DNA of 34,837 nt from an uncultured Bacilli bacterium (lineage in GTDB: Bacteria > Bacillota_I > Bacilli_A > RF39 > UBA660), in NCBI GenBank assembly GCA_947632345.1, contig CANROW010000013.1, positions 1 through 34,837 of the forward strand. The letters run 5' to 3'. The notes under the pieces are model-generated. The model had not been told where the DNA came from. It did no database searches and was given only the letters and a program-made list of their open reading frames with translations. Shown here in pieces: positions 13,835-22,301 of this stretch (position 1 is its first letter; every line of letters starts with the position of its first letter). The translations under genes and the position numbers were made by a program.

Positions 13835-15454
13835 ATGAAAAAAGATAAGAGAATAAAAAAGTGGGGTTTTTTAATCAGTCTATTGCTTCTAGTTTTATTG
13901 CCTTTTAAAGTTAAAGCCGATACAGTTGTATCAATTACTGGTAATGATTCAGCTTCTCCTGGCGATACTTTGCGTTATGCTATTGAGATAAGTTCAGATG
14001 ATGAAGAAGAAGTTATAAATGCTTTTAAGGCTGGGGTCTCTTTTGATAGTAACATCTTAACTTTCACAGCTATTGAGCCAAGTACGGGATGGACAGGAAC
14101 AACTGATGGTGGTAATTCTGGTAAAGAAGTAGAATTTAAAAATAGTAGTGGAGTAAATGGTAAAGTAGTAGTTGCCAATCTAGTCTTCAAAGTGAAAAAT
14201 GATGCGAAAGCAACTAGTGCTACTATATCTTTAGTCGCTCCAAAGTATTCAATTAAATCAGAAGATGGTGTAACTACTTCGAAAGATTTTACAACTCTCA
14301 ATAATAAGACTTTAAATGTCAAATCTAGTGATAATACGTTGAGTGAGTTAAAAATAAATGATAAAAAAGTTGAAAACTTTTCGTCAAATGTCTATGAATA
14401 TAAGATTGATGTGGAGTCAACTGTTGCTTCAGCTAAAATAAATGCGACGACGAATTCGGGGAAAGCCACTTTAAAAAAAGACTATGGCAACAGAACCGTA
14501 AGTCTAAATTATGGAAGTAATACCTTTAAAATTGTTGTCATCAGTGAGAGCAATGTTGAGCGAACTTATACGATAACGATTAACAGGGAGGATACGCGTA
14601 GTACTGATACGACCCTATCATCTATTTCTGTTGATGGTGTCGTAATTCCTAATTTTAAAAGTTCTACTTATAAATATACTGTAAAAAAATATAAAGTTGA
14701 AAGCGTTGATATCATTGGAATTGCTCACGATGATTTAGCTACAGTCAAGGTTAATCCACCAAAAGAAGTGATCATTGGTCTAAATACTTATGAGATTGTT
14801 GTCACTTCTGAAAATGGTGATACCGCAACTTATAGTGTCATCATCGAAAATGTTGATACAGCGATAAATAAAAGATTAAAAACTTTATCCATTAAAGGAT
14901 ATGATATTGATTTTGATCGCAATAACTATCGTTATGAAATAATGTACAACAAAGAAAAGTTTAAAGATTTACACGTCTACTTTTCAACTGAATCAGGTAG
15001 TGATGAAGTGACAGCATCTTTGACACCTAATATTAATGAGGATGAGGATGCTTTAAAGAAGTTAAAAGTAGGCGACGAAATAACGATTGCCATTACGGGA
15101 ATTGATGGTGAAACAACTGAATACACGATTGTCGTTGTCAAAGATAATCGTATTAGCTTCTTCTTAGTCTTTGAACTTTTATTGATGGCAATTATCATTG
15201 CTATAATAATCGTCATTGCTGTTCAAAGAAAAAAAGGAAATAAGAAACGCAGAAAGAGTGCTTACAAGACTAAAGTTGTAACTCCTGAAAAGAAAGAAGA
15301 AATCGTTTCTAAAACAACGCATTCTGAAAGTGCTGTCACGATTGTCGAAGGCAAAAAAAAGAAAAAAAGATTTTCTATCTATGAAGAAGAAGAAATAACA
15401 CCAGAAGATGAAGACGATGATACCAAAGAATTTAATGAACAAGAATTGAAATAA
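13835..15454 (+). CDS. Surface protein: cohesin-like domain, cadherin-like beta-sandwich repeats, TM and cytoplasmic tail
   Basis: 539 aa from ATG 13835, placed by GAGGAG at 13823-13828; an upstream in-frame ATG at 13811 lies inside the previous gene. Signal peptide residues 1-28 end at VKA-D. Residues ~29-165 look like a cohesin domain (SASPGDTLRYAIEIS, GKVVVANLVFKVK). Three cadherin-like beta-sandwich modules (Pfam Cadherin-like type) follow, each with a LSELKINDKK...F...YEYKI start and an RTYTITI-like end. One membrane helix at ~441-464 precedes a strongly basic then acidic cytoplasmic tail of about 75 residues. It is a bitopic surface protein co-transcribed with the deacetylase. Partner and function are unknown. 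Confidence 0.85.
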   Translation: MKKDKRIKKWGFLISLLLLVLLPFKVKADTVVSITGNDSASPGDTLRYAIEISSDDEEEVINAFKAGVSFDSNILTFTAIEPSTGWTGTTDGGNSGKEVEFKNSSGVNGKVVVANLVFKVKNDAKATSATISLVAPKYSIKSEDGVTTSKDFTTLNNKTLNVKSSDNTLSELKINDKKVENFSSNVYEYKIDVESTVASAKINATTNSGKATLKKDYGNRTVSLNYGSNTFKIVVISESNVERTYTITINREDTRSTDTTLSSISVDGVVIPNFKSSTYKYTVKKYKVESVDIIGIAHDDLATVKVNPPKEVIIGLNTYEIVVTSENGDTATYSVIIENVDTAINKRLKTLSIKGYDIDFDRNNYRYEIMYNKEKFKDLHVYFSTESGSDEVTASLTPNINEDEDALKKLKVGDEITIAITGIDGETTEYTIVVVKDNRISFFLVFELLLMAIIIAIIIVIAVQRKKGNKKRRKSAYKTKVVTPEKKEEIVSKTTHSESAVTIVEGKKKKKRFSIYEEEEITPEDEDDDTKEFNEQELK

Positions 15455-15456
15455 AT

Positions 15457-15500
15457 AGAAAAAGATAGAAATAAACTTTTGTTTATTTCTATCTTTTTCT
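15457..15500 (+). terminator. 20-bp perfect hairpin, probable terminator or RNA processing site before yqeG
   Basis: Bases 15457-15476 and 15481-15500 are perfect reverse complements around a TTTT loop (arms AGAAAAAGAT... and ...ATCTTTTTCT). No T run follows; GGAGG, the yqeG ribosome site, begins at the next base. The 3' arm itself contains five Ts, so termination within the arm is possible. Otherwise the helix would control translation or processing of yqeG. Confidence 0.6.
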
Positions 15501-15510
15501 GGAGGTAGAG

Positions 15511-16029
15511 ATGAGATATTTTATTCCGAGTAGTTATTATAAGAGTATATATGATATCAATTATGATAAATTGGCTGAAAAAAATATAAAGTGTATTATG
15601 TTTGATTTAGATAATACTCTAGCGCTAATTGATGAGGGATATCCTCCTAAAAAAGTAGTGGATTTCATGAAAAAACTCAATAAGCGATTTGATACTTATA
15701 TCATTTCTAATAATAATAGAAAAAGAATTGCTAAATTTTGTAGTAGTTTTGATTCAAAATTTATCTCTTTTGCTTTAAAACCATTACCAAAAGGATTTAA
15801 ACAGATTCAGAATATGAAGGATTACTCAAAAGAGGCGATGTGCATAGTGGGTGATCAATTGATGACGGATATCCTTGGGGGAAATCTTTTCGGATGTCAT
15901 ACTATTCTCGTCGATCCTCTAGGAAAAAAAGATCTAAAGGTTACGACTTTGAATCGTGCCGTCGAAAAAGTTTTAATAAAAAGGTTATCTAAGAAGGGAA
16001 TCCTAGAGAGGGGAAAATATTATGAGTAA
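15511..16029 (+). CDS. yqeG: YqeG family HAD-IIIA phosphatase
   Basis: 172 aa. The HAD motif I is D32-L-D34-NTLA; SNNNRKR is motif II-like, KPLPKG supplies the motif III lysine and GDQLMTDILGGN is motif IV. All four are present, so the phosphatase should be active. Related proteins were annotated as phosphatidylglycerophosphate phosphatases, but the substrate of bacterial YqeG is not settled here. It overlaps yqeH by eight bases, as yqeG-yqeH are paired in B. subtilis. The start follows GGAGGTAGAG. Confidence 0.92.
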   Translation: MRYFIPSSYYKSIYDINYDKLAEKNIKCIMFDLDNTLALIDEGYPPKKVVDFMKKLNKRFDTYIISNNNRKRIAKFCSSFDSKFISFALKPLPKGFKQIQNMKDYSKEAMCIVGDQLMTDILGGNLFGCHTILVDPLGKKDLKVTTLNRAVEKVLIKRLSKKGILERGKYYE

Positions 16030-17029
16030 GAAAAAGACTTGTATCGGTTGCGGTATTGTTCTTCAAGATGAAAATATGAGTCAAGAAGGCTATACTAGTA
16101 ATATTGATAATGATATATGTAATCGTTGTTTTCGGATGAAAAATTATGGTGACTATCAGATAGTTACGCGATCAAATGAGGAATATATAAATATTTTGCG
16201 GGATGTCAATAAGACTAAAGATTTAGTTTTATATATTGTTGATGCCTTGAATTTTGAGAAAGATATCACAAGTATTAGACAGTATCTTTCAAATCGAATG
16301 ATTCTTGTCATCAATAAAAGAGATGTTTTACCGAAGAGTGTTAAAGATGAAAAATTAATTAGTTATTTTCAAAACTTAAATCTTGATTTTGCGGATATCA
16401 TCATCATCAGTTGTCATAAAAATTATCATTTGGATGAACTGATGAATATGATTAATAAATATAAGAAGAGTAAAAAGGTTTATGTCGTAGGTAATACTAA
16501 TGTAGGTAAAAGCAGTTTAATTAATAAATTGATCAAAAATTATTCCGAAAAAGAAGGAGAGCTTACTATTTCGCCAATGCCTTCAACTACACTCAATAAA
16601 ATCAGTATTAAATTGAATGATGATTTGACCATAATTGATACCCCAGGACTAGTTAATCGTGGCAATATTGTCAATTACGTCGATAGTGATCACGTAAAAA
16701 AGATAAATCCGAAAAAAGAGATAAAACCAAAAACTTATCAAATCAAAAAAAATCAATGTCTTGTCATCGGTGATTTAGTAAGAGTTGATTATGTTGAAGG
16801 CGATAAGAACAGTTTTACGGTTTTTGCATCTAACGATTTGAAAGTAAAACGTTATAATAGTAACCGGTGTCAGTTTTTAAAAAACTTATCTAAGATTCCA
16901 TATGAAGTTGCTTATCATCAAGATTTAGTCATTGATGGGTTGGGGTTTATTAAAATCGTTTCAAAAGCTAAATTAGATATTTATGTCGATATAAATGTTA
17001 ATGTTTATACAAGAAATTCTATCATCTAA
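16022..17029 (+). CDS. yqeH: Ribosome-biogenesis GTPase YqeH, circularly permuted
   Basis: 335 aa. An N-terminal zinc finger (C7-x2-C10 and C33-x2-C36) is followed by a circularly permuted G domain: NKRD (G4, ~98-101) comes before GNTNVGKSS (G1, ~158-166) and DTPG (G3, ~206-209). YqeH assists assembly of the small ribosomal subunit in Bacillus. The C-terminal RNA-binding part is present but the protein is somewhat shorter than the Bacillus one. It overlaps yqeG and is followed by a strong terminator. aroE and yqeI, its usual followers, are absent. Confidence 0.94.
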   Translation: MSKKKTCIGCGIVLQDENMSQEGYTSNIDNDICNRCFRMKNYGDYQIVTRSNEEYINILRDVNKTKDLVLYIVDALNFEKDITSIRQYLSNRMILVINKRDVLPKSVKDEKLISYFQNLNLDFADIIIISCHKNYHLDELMNMINKYKKSKKVYVVGNTNVGKSSLINKLIKNYSEKEGELTISPMPSTTLNKISIKLNDDLTIIDTPGLVNRGNIVNYVDSDHVKKINPKKEIKPKTYQIKKNQCLVIGDLVRVDYVEGDKNSFTVFASNDLKVKRYNSNRCQFLKNLSKIPYEVAYHQDLVIDGLGFIKIVSKAKLDIYVDINVNVYTRNSII

Positions 17030-17041
17030 GACAAAATAGTT

Positions 17042-17079
17042 AAAAAAGACTAAAAAGTTTGTATTTTAGTCTTTTTTTT
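17042..17079 (+). terminator. Terminator of yqeG-yqeH
   Basis: AAAAAAGACTAAAA (17042-17055) and TTTTAGTCTTTTTT (17064-17077) form a 14-bp perfect stem with an 8-base loop, continuing into more T residues. Confidence 0.85.
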
Positions 17080-17087
17080 ATTATAAT
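17059..17087 (+). promoter_or_regulatory. Probable promoter of the hydrolase-murF-ddl group, nested in the terminator
   Basis: TTGTAT (17059-17064), a 17-base spacer and a perfect TATAAT (17082-17087). The -35 box overlaps the loop of the yqeH terminator, a compact arrangement. The start would lie near 17094, just before GGGTG. Confidence 0.6.
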
Positions 17088-17103
17088 TATTATGGGTGTA
17101 AAT

Positions 17104-17826
17104 ATGAAATTAAATGTTAAAGATACAGCAGTTAATTACATACAATATGGTAAGGGAAAAGATTTAGTTTTACTCCATGGATGGGGGCAAAATATTGAAA
17201 TGATGAAACCACTTGGCGATAGACTTAGCGATAAATATCGCGTTACTATTATTGATTTACCAGGCTTTGGTAACAGTGATGAGCCAAAGAGTGATTGGAC
17301 AATTGAAGAGTACTGTGAATTTGTTGAAGAAGTATTAAAAAAAATAAAAGTGTCCAATCCAACAATGATTGGTCATTCATTTGGCGGAAGAATTTCGATT
17401 GTCTATGCCGCTCGTAACAAAATCGATAAATTGGTGTTATTTGGCAGTCCCTGTGTGCGACGGGCCCAAAAGTTGAGTTTAAAAGTAAGAATATTAAAGA
17501 AAATGAAACAAATACCCGGTTTGAATAAAATGGAAGGGTTTGCTAAAAGGCATATTGGAAGTAGGGATTATAAGAATGCTAGTGATATGATGCGCCGCAT
17601 TTTAGTAAAAACAGTTAATCAAGATCTATCTGATTATGCTAAAAAAATAAAACATCCAACGCTTTTGATTTGGGGCGATAATGATACTGAAGTTCCTGTT
17701 GAACAAGCAAAAGAATTAGAAAAGTTGTTAGCCGATGTTGGCTTAATTGTTTTACCAAACTCTGGGCACTATGCCTATTTAGAGAATTTGTTACAAGTAG
17801 AGAAAATAATAAAAGAATTTGTATAG
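17104..17826 (+). CDS. Alpha/beta hydrolase
   Basis: 240 aa from ATG 17104, with GGGTG five bases upstream; the longer frame from TTG 17059 would run through the promoter and terminator. Oxyanion segment LLHGWGQN, nucleophile elbow GHSFGG, the acid in WGDNDTEVP and the histidine in NSGHYAYLEN give a complete catalytic triad. The family includes esterases, lipases and lactonases, and the substrate cannot be read from the sequence. A 9-base gap with an AGGAGG site joins it to the murF-like gene, so some link to the cell envelope is possible but not shown. Confidence 0.88.
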   Translation: MKLNVKDTAVNYIQYGKGKDLVLLHGWGQNIEMMKPLGDRLSDKYRVTIIDLPGFGNSDEPKSDWTIEEYCEFVEEVLKKIKVSNPTMIGHSFGGRISIVYAARNKIDKLVLFGSPCVRRAQKLSLKVRILKKMKQIPGLNKMEGFAKRHIGSRDYKNASDMMRRILVKTVNQDLSDYAKKIKHPTLLIWGDNDTEVPVEQAKELEKLLADVGLIVLPNSGHYAYLENLLQVEKIIKEFV

Positions 17827-17835
17827 GAGGATTTT

Positions 17836-19473
17836 ATGGAAGATGTTTTTTTACAATGGTCATTAATTGGAGCATATGTTGTAATGGCTATTATCTTTGT
17901 CTATTCAATGATCAAGATGAAAAGAAGTTTGCATATGGCTCAACAAAATCTGTACAATGAAAATGATCGTTATTTGCATTGGATTAGCAAGAATAAAAAT
18001 GAGATATTTAAGAATATAGATGTGTTTGGGGCAATATTTGTTTTAGCTCTAAGTATGACTTATAACACCTATGTCTACTTTTATTTCTTAGGAATAACAA
18101 TATTTGTCTATTTGATTTGTGCAATATATGCCGTTAAAAAGAGAAATAGTGACCAAAATAAGAAACCCCTTGTCATTACAGCTAGGGTTAAACGACTTAT
18201 CGCTACGACGACAATTTTATATCTAATACCTTGTGTATTGGGAATTGTATTCCACAATTTTATAGGTGATTTTATCTTTGTTTTAGCCGTTATGGCGATA
18301 TTCAATTTTTACATTGTCTATGCTGCATTGATAATTAATATTCCTATTGAAAAAATGGTTTATAAACATTTTGAAAAAAATGCCAAAAATAAATTGGCAA
18401 GCATACCTAATTTAAAGATTATTGGTATTACTGGTAGTTATGGTAAAACTAGTTGTAAAAATATTCTCAACGATGTTTTGAGTATTAAATATAATACTTT
18501 AGCTTCTCCTAAGAGCGTCAATACTTTTAATGGTTTAATGATCAATATTAACAATCAACTAAATAAATTCAATGATTGTTTCATAGCTGAAATGGGAGCT
18601 TATGTCAAAGGCGAGATTAATCGACTTTGTGAATTAGTCAATCCACAATATGGCATTATTACGACGATTGGAACTGCCCATTTAGAGACTTTCGGTAGTG
18701 AGAAAAATATTCAAGAAGGTAAAATGGAATTGATCGAGTATCTACCTAAAAATGGTGTTGGTGTTTTAAATCGCGATGACGAAAAGCAAAAGAGTTATAA
18801 GTTTAAGAAAAAAGATCATTGTAAAATTCTTTGGGTTGGAATTGATACTGATGATGAAGTTGATGTCAGAGCTAAGAATATCAAGTGTAGTAGCGAAGGA
18901 ACTACTTTTGATTGTCTCTTTAAAGGGGATAAGAAGAAATATCAATTCACAACTAAATTGCTTGGAAAACACAATGTATATAACATCATTTCAGCCCTAG
19001 CTTTAGGACGGGAATTCGGTATCGAAATCGATAAACTCCAACAAGCGGTTAGAAAGATAAAAGTTGTTGAACACCGTTTAGAGATTAAGAATTTTAATAC
19101 TTTTTATCAATTGGATGATGCCTATAATTCAAACCCAGTTGGGGCTAAAGCTGCTTTAGATGTCCTAGATATGATGGATGGTATGAAAGTGGTTGTCACT
19201 CCAGGAATGATTGAATTAGGTGATAAAGAAACCTATTATAATAAAGAATTTGGCAAACAGATTGCTGATGTTGCTGATAGGGTAATCCTAGTTGGTAAAA
19301 AACAGACTGAGCCAATTTTAGCTGGCTTAAAAGAGAAAAAATATGATGAAAAAAACATTGAAATTATAAATGATGTCCGGATTGCATATAAAATGCTTGG
19401 AGAAATTAAAACAAAGAAAAAGATATATGCCTTATTTGAAAACGATTTACCTGATACATATAATGAAAAGTAG
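17836..19473 (+). CDS. murF: MurF-like Mur ligase with an N-terminal membrane domain
   Basis: 545 aa. Residues ~1-175 hold about four to five membrane helices (near 8-25, 60-95, 115-140 and 143-168), where ordinary MurF has a soluble substrate-binding domain. The Mur ligase core starts near residue 190: ATP loop GITGSYGKTS (~197-206), NTFNGL, EMGAYVKGEI, TTIGTAHLETFGS, VLNRDD, LGKHNVYNI, then DDAYNSNPVGAKAAL and TPGMIELG, which are MurF-type motifs. It probably joins D-Ala-D-Ala (made by the next gene, ddl) to the UDP-MurNAc-tripeptide, at the membrane. An alternative is a related Mur-ligase acting on another envelope substrate. The fusion is unusual against textbook MurF. Confidence 0.85.
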   Translation: MEDVFLQWSLIGAYVVMAIIFVYSMIKMKRSLHMAQQNLYNENDRYLHWISKNKNEIFKNIDVFGAIFVLALSMTYNTYVYFYFLGITIFVYLICAIYAVKKRNSDQNKKPLVITARVKRLIATTTILYLIPCVLGIVFHNFIGDFIFVLAVMAIFNFYIVYAALIINIPIEKMVYKHFEKNAKNKLASIPNLKIIGITGSYGKTSCKNILNDVLSIKYNTLASPKSVNTFNGLMININNQLNKFNDCFIAEMGAYVKGEINRLCELVNPQYGIITTIGTAHLETFGSEKNIQEGKMELIEYLPKNGVGVLNRDDEKQKSYKFKKKDHCKILWVGIDTDDEVDVRAKNIKCSSEGTTFDCLFKGDKKKYQFTTKLLGKHNVYNIISALALGREFGIEIDKLQQAVRKIKVVEHRLEIKNFNTFYQLDDAYNSNPVGAKAALDVLDMMDGMKVVVTPGMIELGDKETYYNKEFGKQIADVADRVILVGKKQTEPILAGLKEKKYDEKNIEIINDVRIAYKMLGEIKTKKKIYALFENDLPDTYNEK

Positions 19474-19485
19474 GAGATGATTTGA

Positions 19486-20685
19486 ATGATTAAAGTAGGA
19501 GTTATTTTTGGTGGAGAAAGTGTTGAACACGAGGTAAGTATCATATCAGCTATTCAAGCTATGAATAAGATGGATAGTGAAAAATATGAAATTGTACCAA
19601 TCTACATAAGTAAAGAAGGCGAATGGTTTACAGGAGATTTTTTGAAAGAAATAGAAACATTTCAAGATATGAATCTTCTCAAAAAATACGCCAAGAAAGT
19701 TGTCTTATATAAAAGAAATGGCAGTTTTGTCCTTCAGAGCAAAGGCTTCTTTAGAACGATAGTAAAGGAAATTGATATTGCTTTCCCAATTGTCCACGGT
19801 ACGAATGTTGAAGATGGAGTCTTACAAGGATATCTAAAGACAATCGGTATTCCTTTTGTTGGTAGTGATGTCTGTGGTGCTGCTTTAGGACAAGACAAAA
19901 TCTATCAAAAACAGATTTGGAAGAGTGAAGGATTACCAATCCCTGACTACACTTGGTTCTTCGATAGTGAATATGAAGAAAATCCTGAGGAAGTTCTCAA
20001 AAAGATTGAGAAAAATATCAAGTATCCAGTGATTGTTAAACCAGCAACGCTAGGAAGTAGTGTTGGTATTAGCGTAGCTCATAAAAAAGCTGAATTGATT
20101 GAAGCAATTGAAGATGCGATTGTCTATGACAATAAAATATTGGTTGAAGAAGTTATTGAAAATTTGACAGAAGTAAATGTCAGTGTTGTTGGAAATCATG
20201 ATAGCCAAGATACGAGTGTCATTGAGCAAGTCTTAACCGATAATGATTTATTGACATATGAGGATAAATATATCGGTGGTAGCAAGAAGAGTGGAGCTGG
20301 CAAAGGAGCATTGGCTGCAACTCGTAAAATACCAGCTGATATTGGTGATAAATTGACTAATGAAGTTAAAGACGTTGCTGTTAAAGCTTTTAAAGCTTTA
20401 AATTTGAGTGGTGATGTTCGAATTGATTTCTTAATTGATTCAAAAAAGAAAAAATTGTACATCAATGAAGTTAATACAATTCCTGGTTCTCTTGCTTTCT
20501 ATTTGTGGGAACCAGTTGGCAAAGATTATACAGCGCTATTAGATGAAATGATCAACATTGCCATTAAGGATTATAAAAAGCGTATGAATAAAACACATTC
20601 CTTTGAAACAAATATTTTAAGTGGATTTAGTGGTGGCGTTAAAGGTTTAAAAGGAGCTAAAGGGGTAAAATCATTAGATAAATAA
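19486..20685 (+). CDS. ddl: D-alanine--D-alanine ligase
   Basis: 399 aa. Makes D-Ala-D-Ala for peptidoglycan precursors. N-terminal GVIFGGESVEHEVSIISA, IVHGTNVEDGVLQGYL, ATP-grasp KPATLGSSVGIS, the omega-loop TYEDKY and C-terminal DVRIDFLID, YINEVNTIPGSLAFY are all visible. The Tyr in the omega-loop region favours D-Ala-D-Ala over the D-lactate specificity of VanA-type enzymes. A lysine/glycine-rich tail of about 30 residues (from KTHSFETNILSG) extends beyond the usual end. ATG follows AGGAG; 12 bases separate it from the murF-like gene. Confidence 0.94.
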   Translation: MIKVGVIFGGESVEHEVSIISAIQAMNKMDSEKYEIVPIYISKEGEWFTGDFLKEIETFQDMNLLKKYAKKVVLYKRNGSFVLQSKGFFRTIVKEIDIAFPIVHGTNVEDGVLQGYLKTIGIPFVGSDVCGAALGQDKIYQKQIWKSEGLPIPDYTWFFDSEYEENPEEVLKKIEKNIKYPVIVKPATLGSSVGISVAHKKAELIEAIEDAIVYDNKILVEEVIENLTEVNVSVVGNHDSQDTSVIEQVLTDNDLLTYEDKYIGGSKKSGAGKGALAATRKIPADIGDKLTNEVKDVAVKAFKALNLSGDVRIDFLIDSKKKKLYINEVNTIPGSLAFYLWEPVGKDYTALLDEMINIAIKDYKKRMNKTHSFETNILSGFSGGVKGLKGAKGVKSLDK

Positions 20686-20717
20686 AAATTACGATGTTCT
20701 GCTAGGGGGTGGAAGTA

Positions 20718-21851
20718 TTGAATGACAATTTTGAATCCGACCTAGAAGAGTTGAGTGATGAGGCTCTAAAATATATTGGTGTAACTAATTTAGAATTTCA
20801 CACTCGACTTTCTAGAGAAGATCTCGATGAAATCCAAAAAATTATTTTTTCAATCAGTACTTTAATACAAGTTACTTTCAAAGATGGAACGACTGTTGAT
20901 GATATTGAGAACATCAAACACTTACTTGAATTATCGCCAATGTGTAATGATAAAAAAATTGAAAAAATGATTTTACGACAAAATACTTTAGAAGAAGTTA
21001 AAGATATTTTAGCAATGCCATATGAAAATCCTGATACGTGGCATATTGCCTATTCGATTATAGATGGAACTTATATGTTGACTACCTTGCCAAATTATCG
21101 CGTCATGGAAGAATATATAAGTATTGTCCTATCTTGTGTTAAAGAGGATATGACACCTTTAGAAAAGATAAAAGAAGTCTATGATTTTGTTAAACTATTA
21201 GACTTTGATGAAAATGGTAGTGATCGTTTACCAGATATAGTCAAAGATCGTCGAACTAATAATTTAGGATTCAGTCTATTATTTTCGGAAATACTTAAAA
21301 GACTTGGCATCAAGATTTTTATAGGTCAGGTTAAAAGAGATAATTCGATTGAGAATATCACGATGATTGACGTGAAAGATGAAAAATATGGAGCCGATGG
21401 AATTTATGTTTTCGACCCAGCCAGTGATTCGATTCCTAAACACGTTTACAAGAGTGATGCGATTAGAAAAGTAAATTATAATTTCTTCGGCATAACTCTA
21501 ATGGAGTTAAGTAATACTAAGGAACACGATAAGTTATTACCGCCACTCTTATTCTTAAATTTGGATTCTTTTGAATACGCTAATCGAAAAATTGAAAAGA
21601 GAGATCGTCTTCATCTCGAAAAAGTATTTGAATGTCGTTATGAAGAAATATTTGATAGAATTAGAAATACGAAAGCTATCAGTGATGAAAAATTATTAGA
21701 ACTATTTATCAATACGGTTCATGAAGAAGATTTTTTAGGACTTCATCGCAACATTAAAGAGTTATTGACTGATAACTATCAATTGCGGAAGAAAAATATA
21801 TTTTGTGAAGCGCTTGATGAAGATAATTCGCTTCCCATTCACGATATTTAG
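20718..21851 (+). CDS. Transglutaminase-like fold protein, apparently inactive, unknown role
   Basis: 377 aa from TTG 20718. The strong site AGGGGGTGG (20704-20712) sits five bases upstream, whereas a GTG start at 20709 would be inside that site. The middle region (~residues 145-245) resembles a transglutaminase/peptidase core: MTPLEKIKEVYDFVK, NNLGFSLLFSEILKRLGI, and YVFDPASDS. The expected catalytic Cys in the second segment is Gly-Phe and the His position is not evident, while the Asp region is kept. The fold assignment is by pattern and uncertain. It may be cytoplasmic; I see no signal or membrane segment. It could be read through from ddl and ends in a strong terminator. Confidence 0.75.
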   Translation: MNDNFESDLEELSDEALKYIGVTNLEFHTRLSREDLDEIQKIIFSISTLIQVTFKDGTTVDDIENIKHLLELSPMCNDKKIEKMILRQNTLEEVKDILAMPYENPDTWHIAYSIIDGTYMLTTLPNYRVMEEYISIVLSCVKEDMTPLEKIKEVYDFVKLLDFDENGSDRLPDIVKDRRTNNLGFSLLFSEILKRLGIKIFIGQVKRDNSIENITMIDVKDEKYGADGIYVFDPASDSIPKHVYKSDAIRKVNYNFFGITLMELSNTKEHDKLLPPLLFLNLDSFEYANRKIEKRDRLHLEKVFECRYEEIFDRIRNTKAISDEKLLELFINTVHEEDFLGLHRNIKELLTDNYQLRKKNIFCEALDEDNSLPIHDI

Positions 21852-21875
21852 AAGATTGATTTAATCTTCTTTTTT
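21850..21875 (+). terminator. Terminator after the transglutaminase-like gene
   Basis: AGAAGATT (21850-21857) pairs with AATCTTCT (21863-21870) around a 5-base loop, followed by T residues to 21875. The stem begins within the TAG stop codon. Confidence 0.82.
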
Positions 21876-21887
21876 GTTGCTTTAATA

Positions 21888-21916
21888 TTTAAAATTAATA
21901 ATTACTATGTTATAAT
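21888..21916 (+). promoter_or_regulatory. Promoter of the Tad locus
   Basis: A perfect TATAAT (21911-21916) preceded by TGT (21908-21910) makes an extended -10 element. TTTAAA (21888-21893) is a weak -35 box at 17 bases. No other clear promoter appears before yebC, so the six Tad genes and probably yebC share this start. Confidence 0.65.
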
Positions 21917-21944
21917 TGTTATGATAATAGGAAGGGTTGATTAG

Positions 21945-22301
21945 ATGAATAATAAGCAGAGTGGTCAAGCTTTAATAGAATTTGTCATTATTCTACCAGT
22001 TTTAATTTTGCTTATCTTTTCATTTGTGGATTTAGGGCGAATCATATTAGAAAATAATCGTCTAGAAACGATTACGACCTTAGTAGTTAATAAATATCGT
22101 GAGACAACCGATAAAGATGATATTATATCCTATGTTCAATCATCGGGATATAAAAATATTGATATTGATATTGTGACTGAAGATCGTTTATTGAAAGTTA
22201 CAGTTACGAAAGATATTGATATAATGACCCCGGTTTTGAACAATATCTTAGGAGATCCTTACGAAATATCCGTAGAAAGAGTTGTCAATTATGAAGAATG
22301 A
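21945..22301 (+). CDS. tadE: TadE-like pseudopilin
   Basis: 118 aa. The N-terminus has SG-QALIEF, a type IV prepilin-like cleavage site with glutamate at +5, followed by one hydrophobic helix (~residues 10-32) ending in FVDLGR, the classic TadE form. TadE-family proteins are minor pilins of the tight-adherence system. The rest is a small extracytoplasmic domain. The start follows GGAAGGGTTGAT. It overlaps the next pseudopilin by 11 bases. Confidence 0.9.
   Translation: MNNKQSGQALIEFVIILPVLILLIFSFVDLGRIILENNRLETITTLVVNKYRETTDKDDIISYVQSSGYKNIDIDIVTEDRLLKVTVTKDIDIMTPVLNNILGDPYEISVERVVNYEE

Noticed and set aside
13975-14322. Long minus-strand open frames over the surface-protein genes (also 904-1104, 1319-1582, 24297-24614)
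   Set aside because: They lie opposite well-supported genes, lack ribosome sites and have no recognisable motifs; they are by-products of the coding strand.
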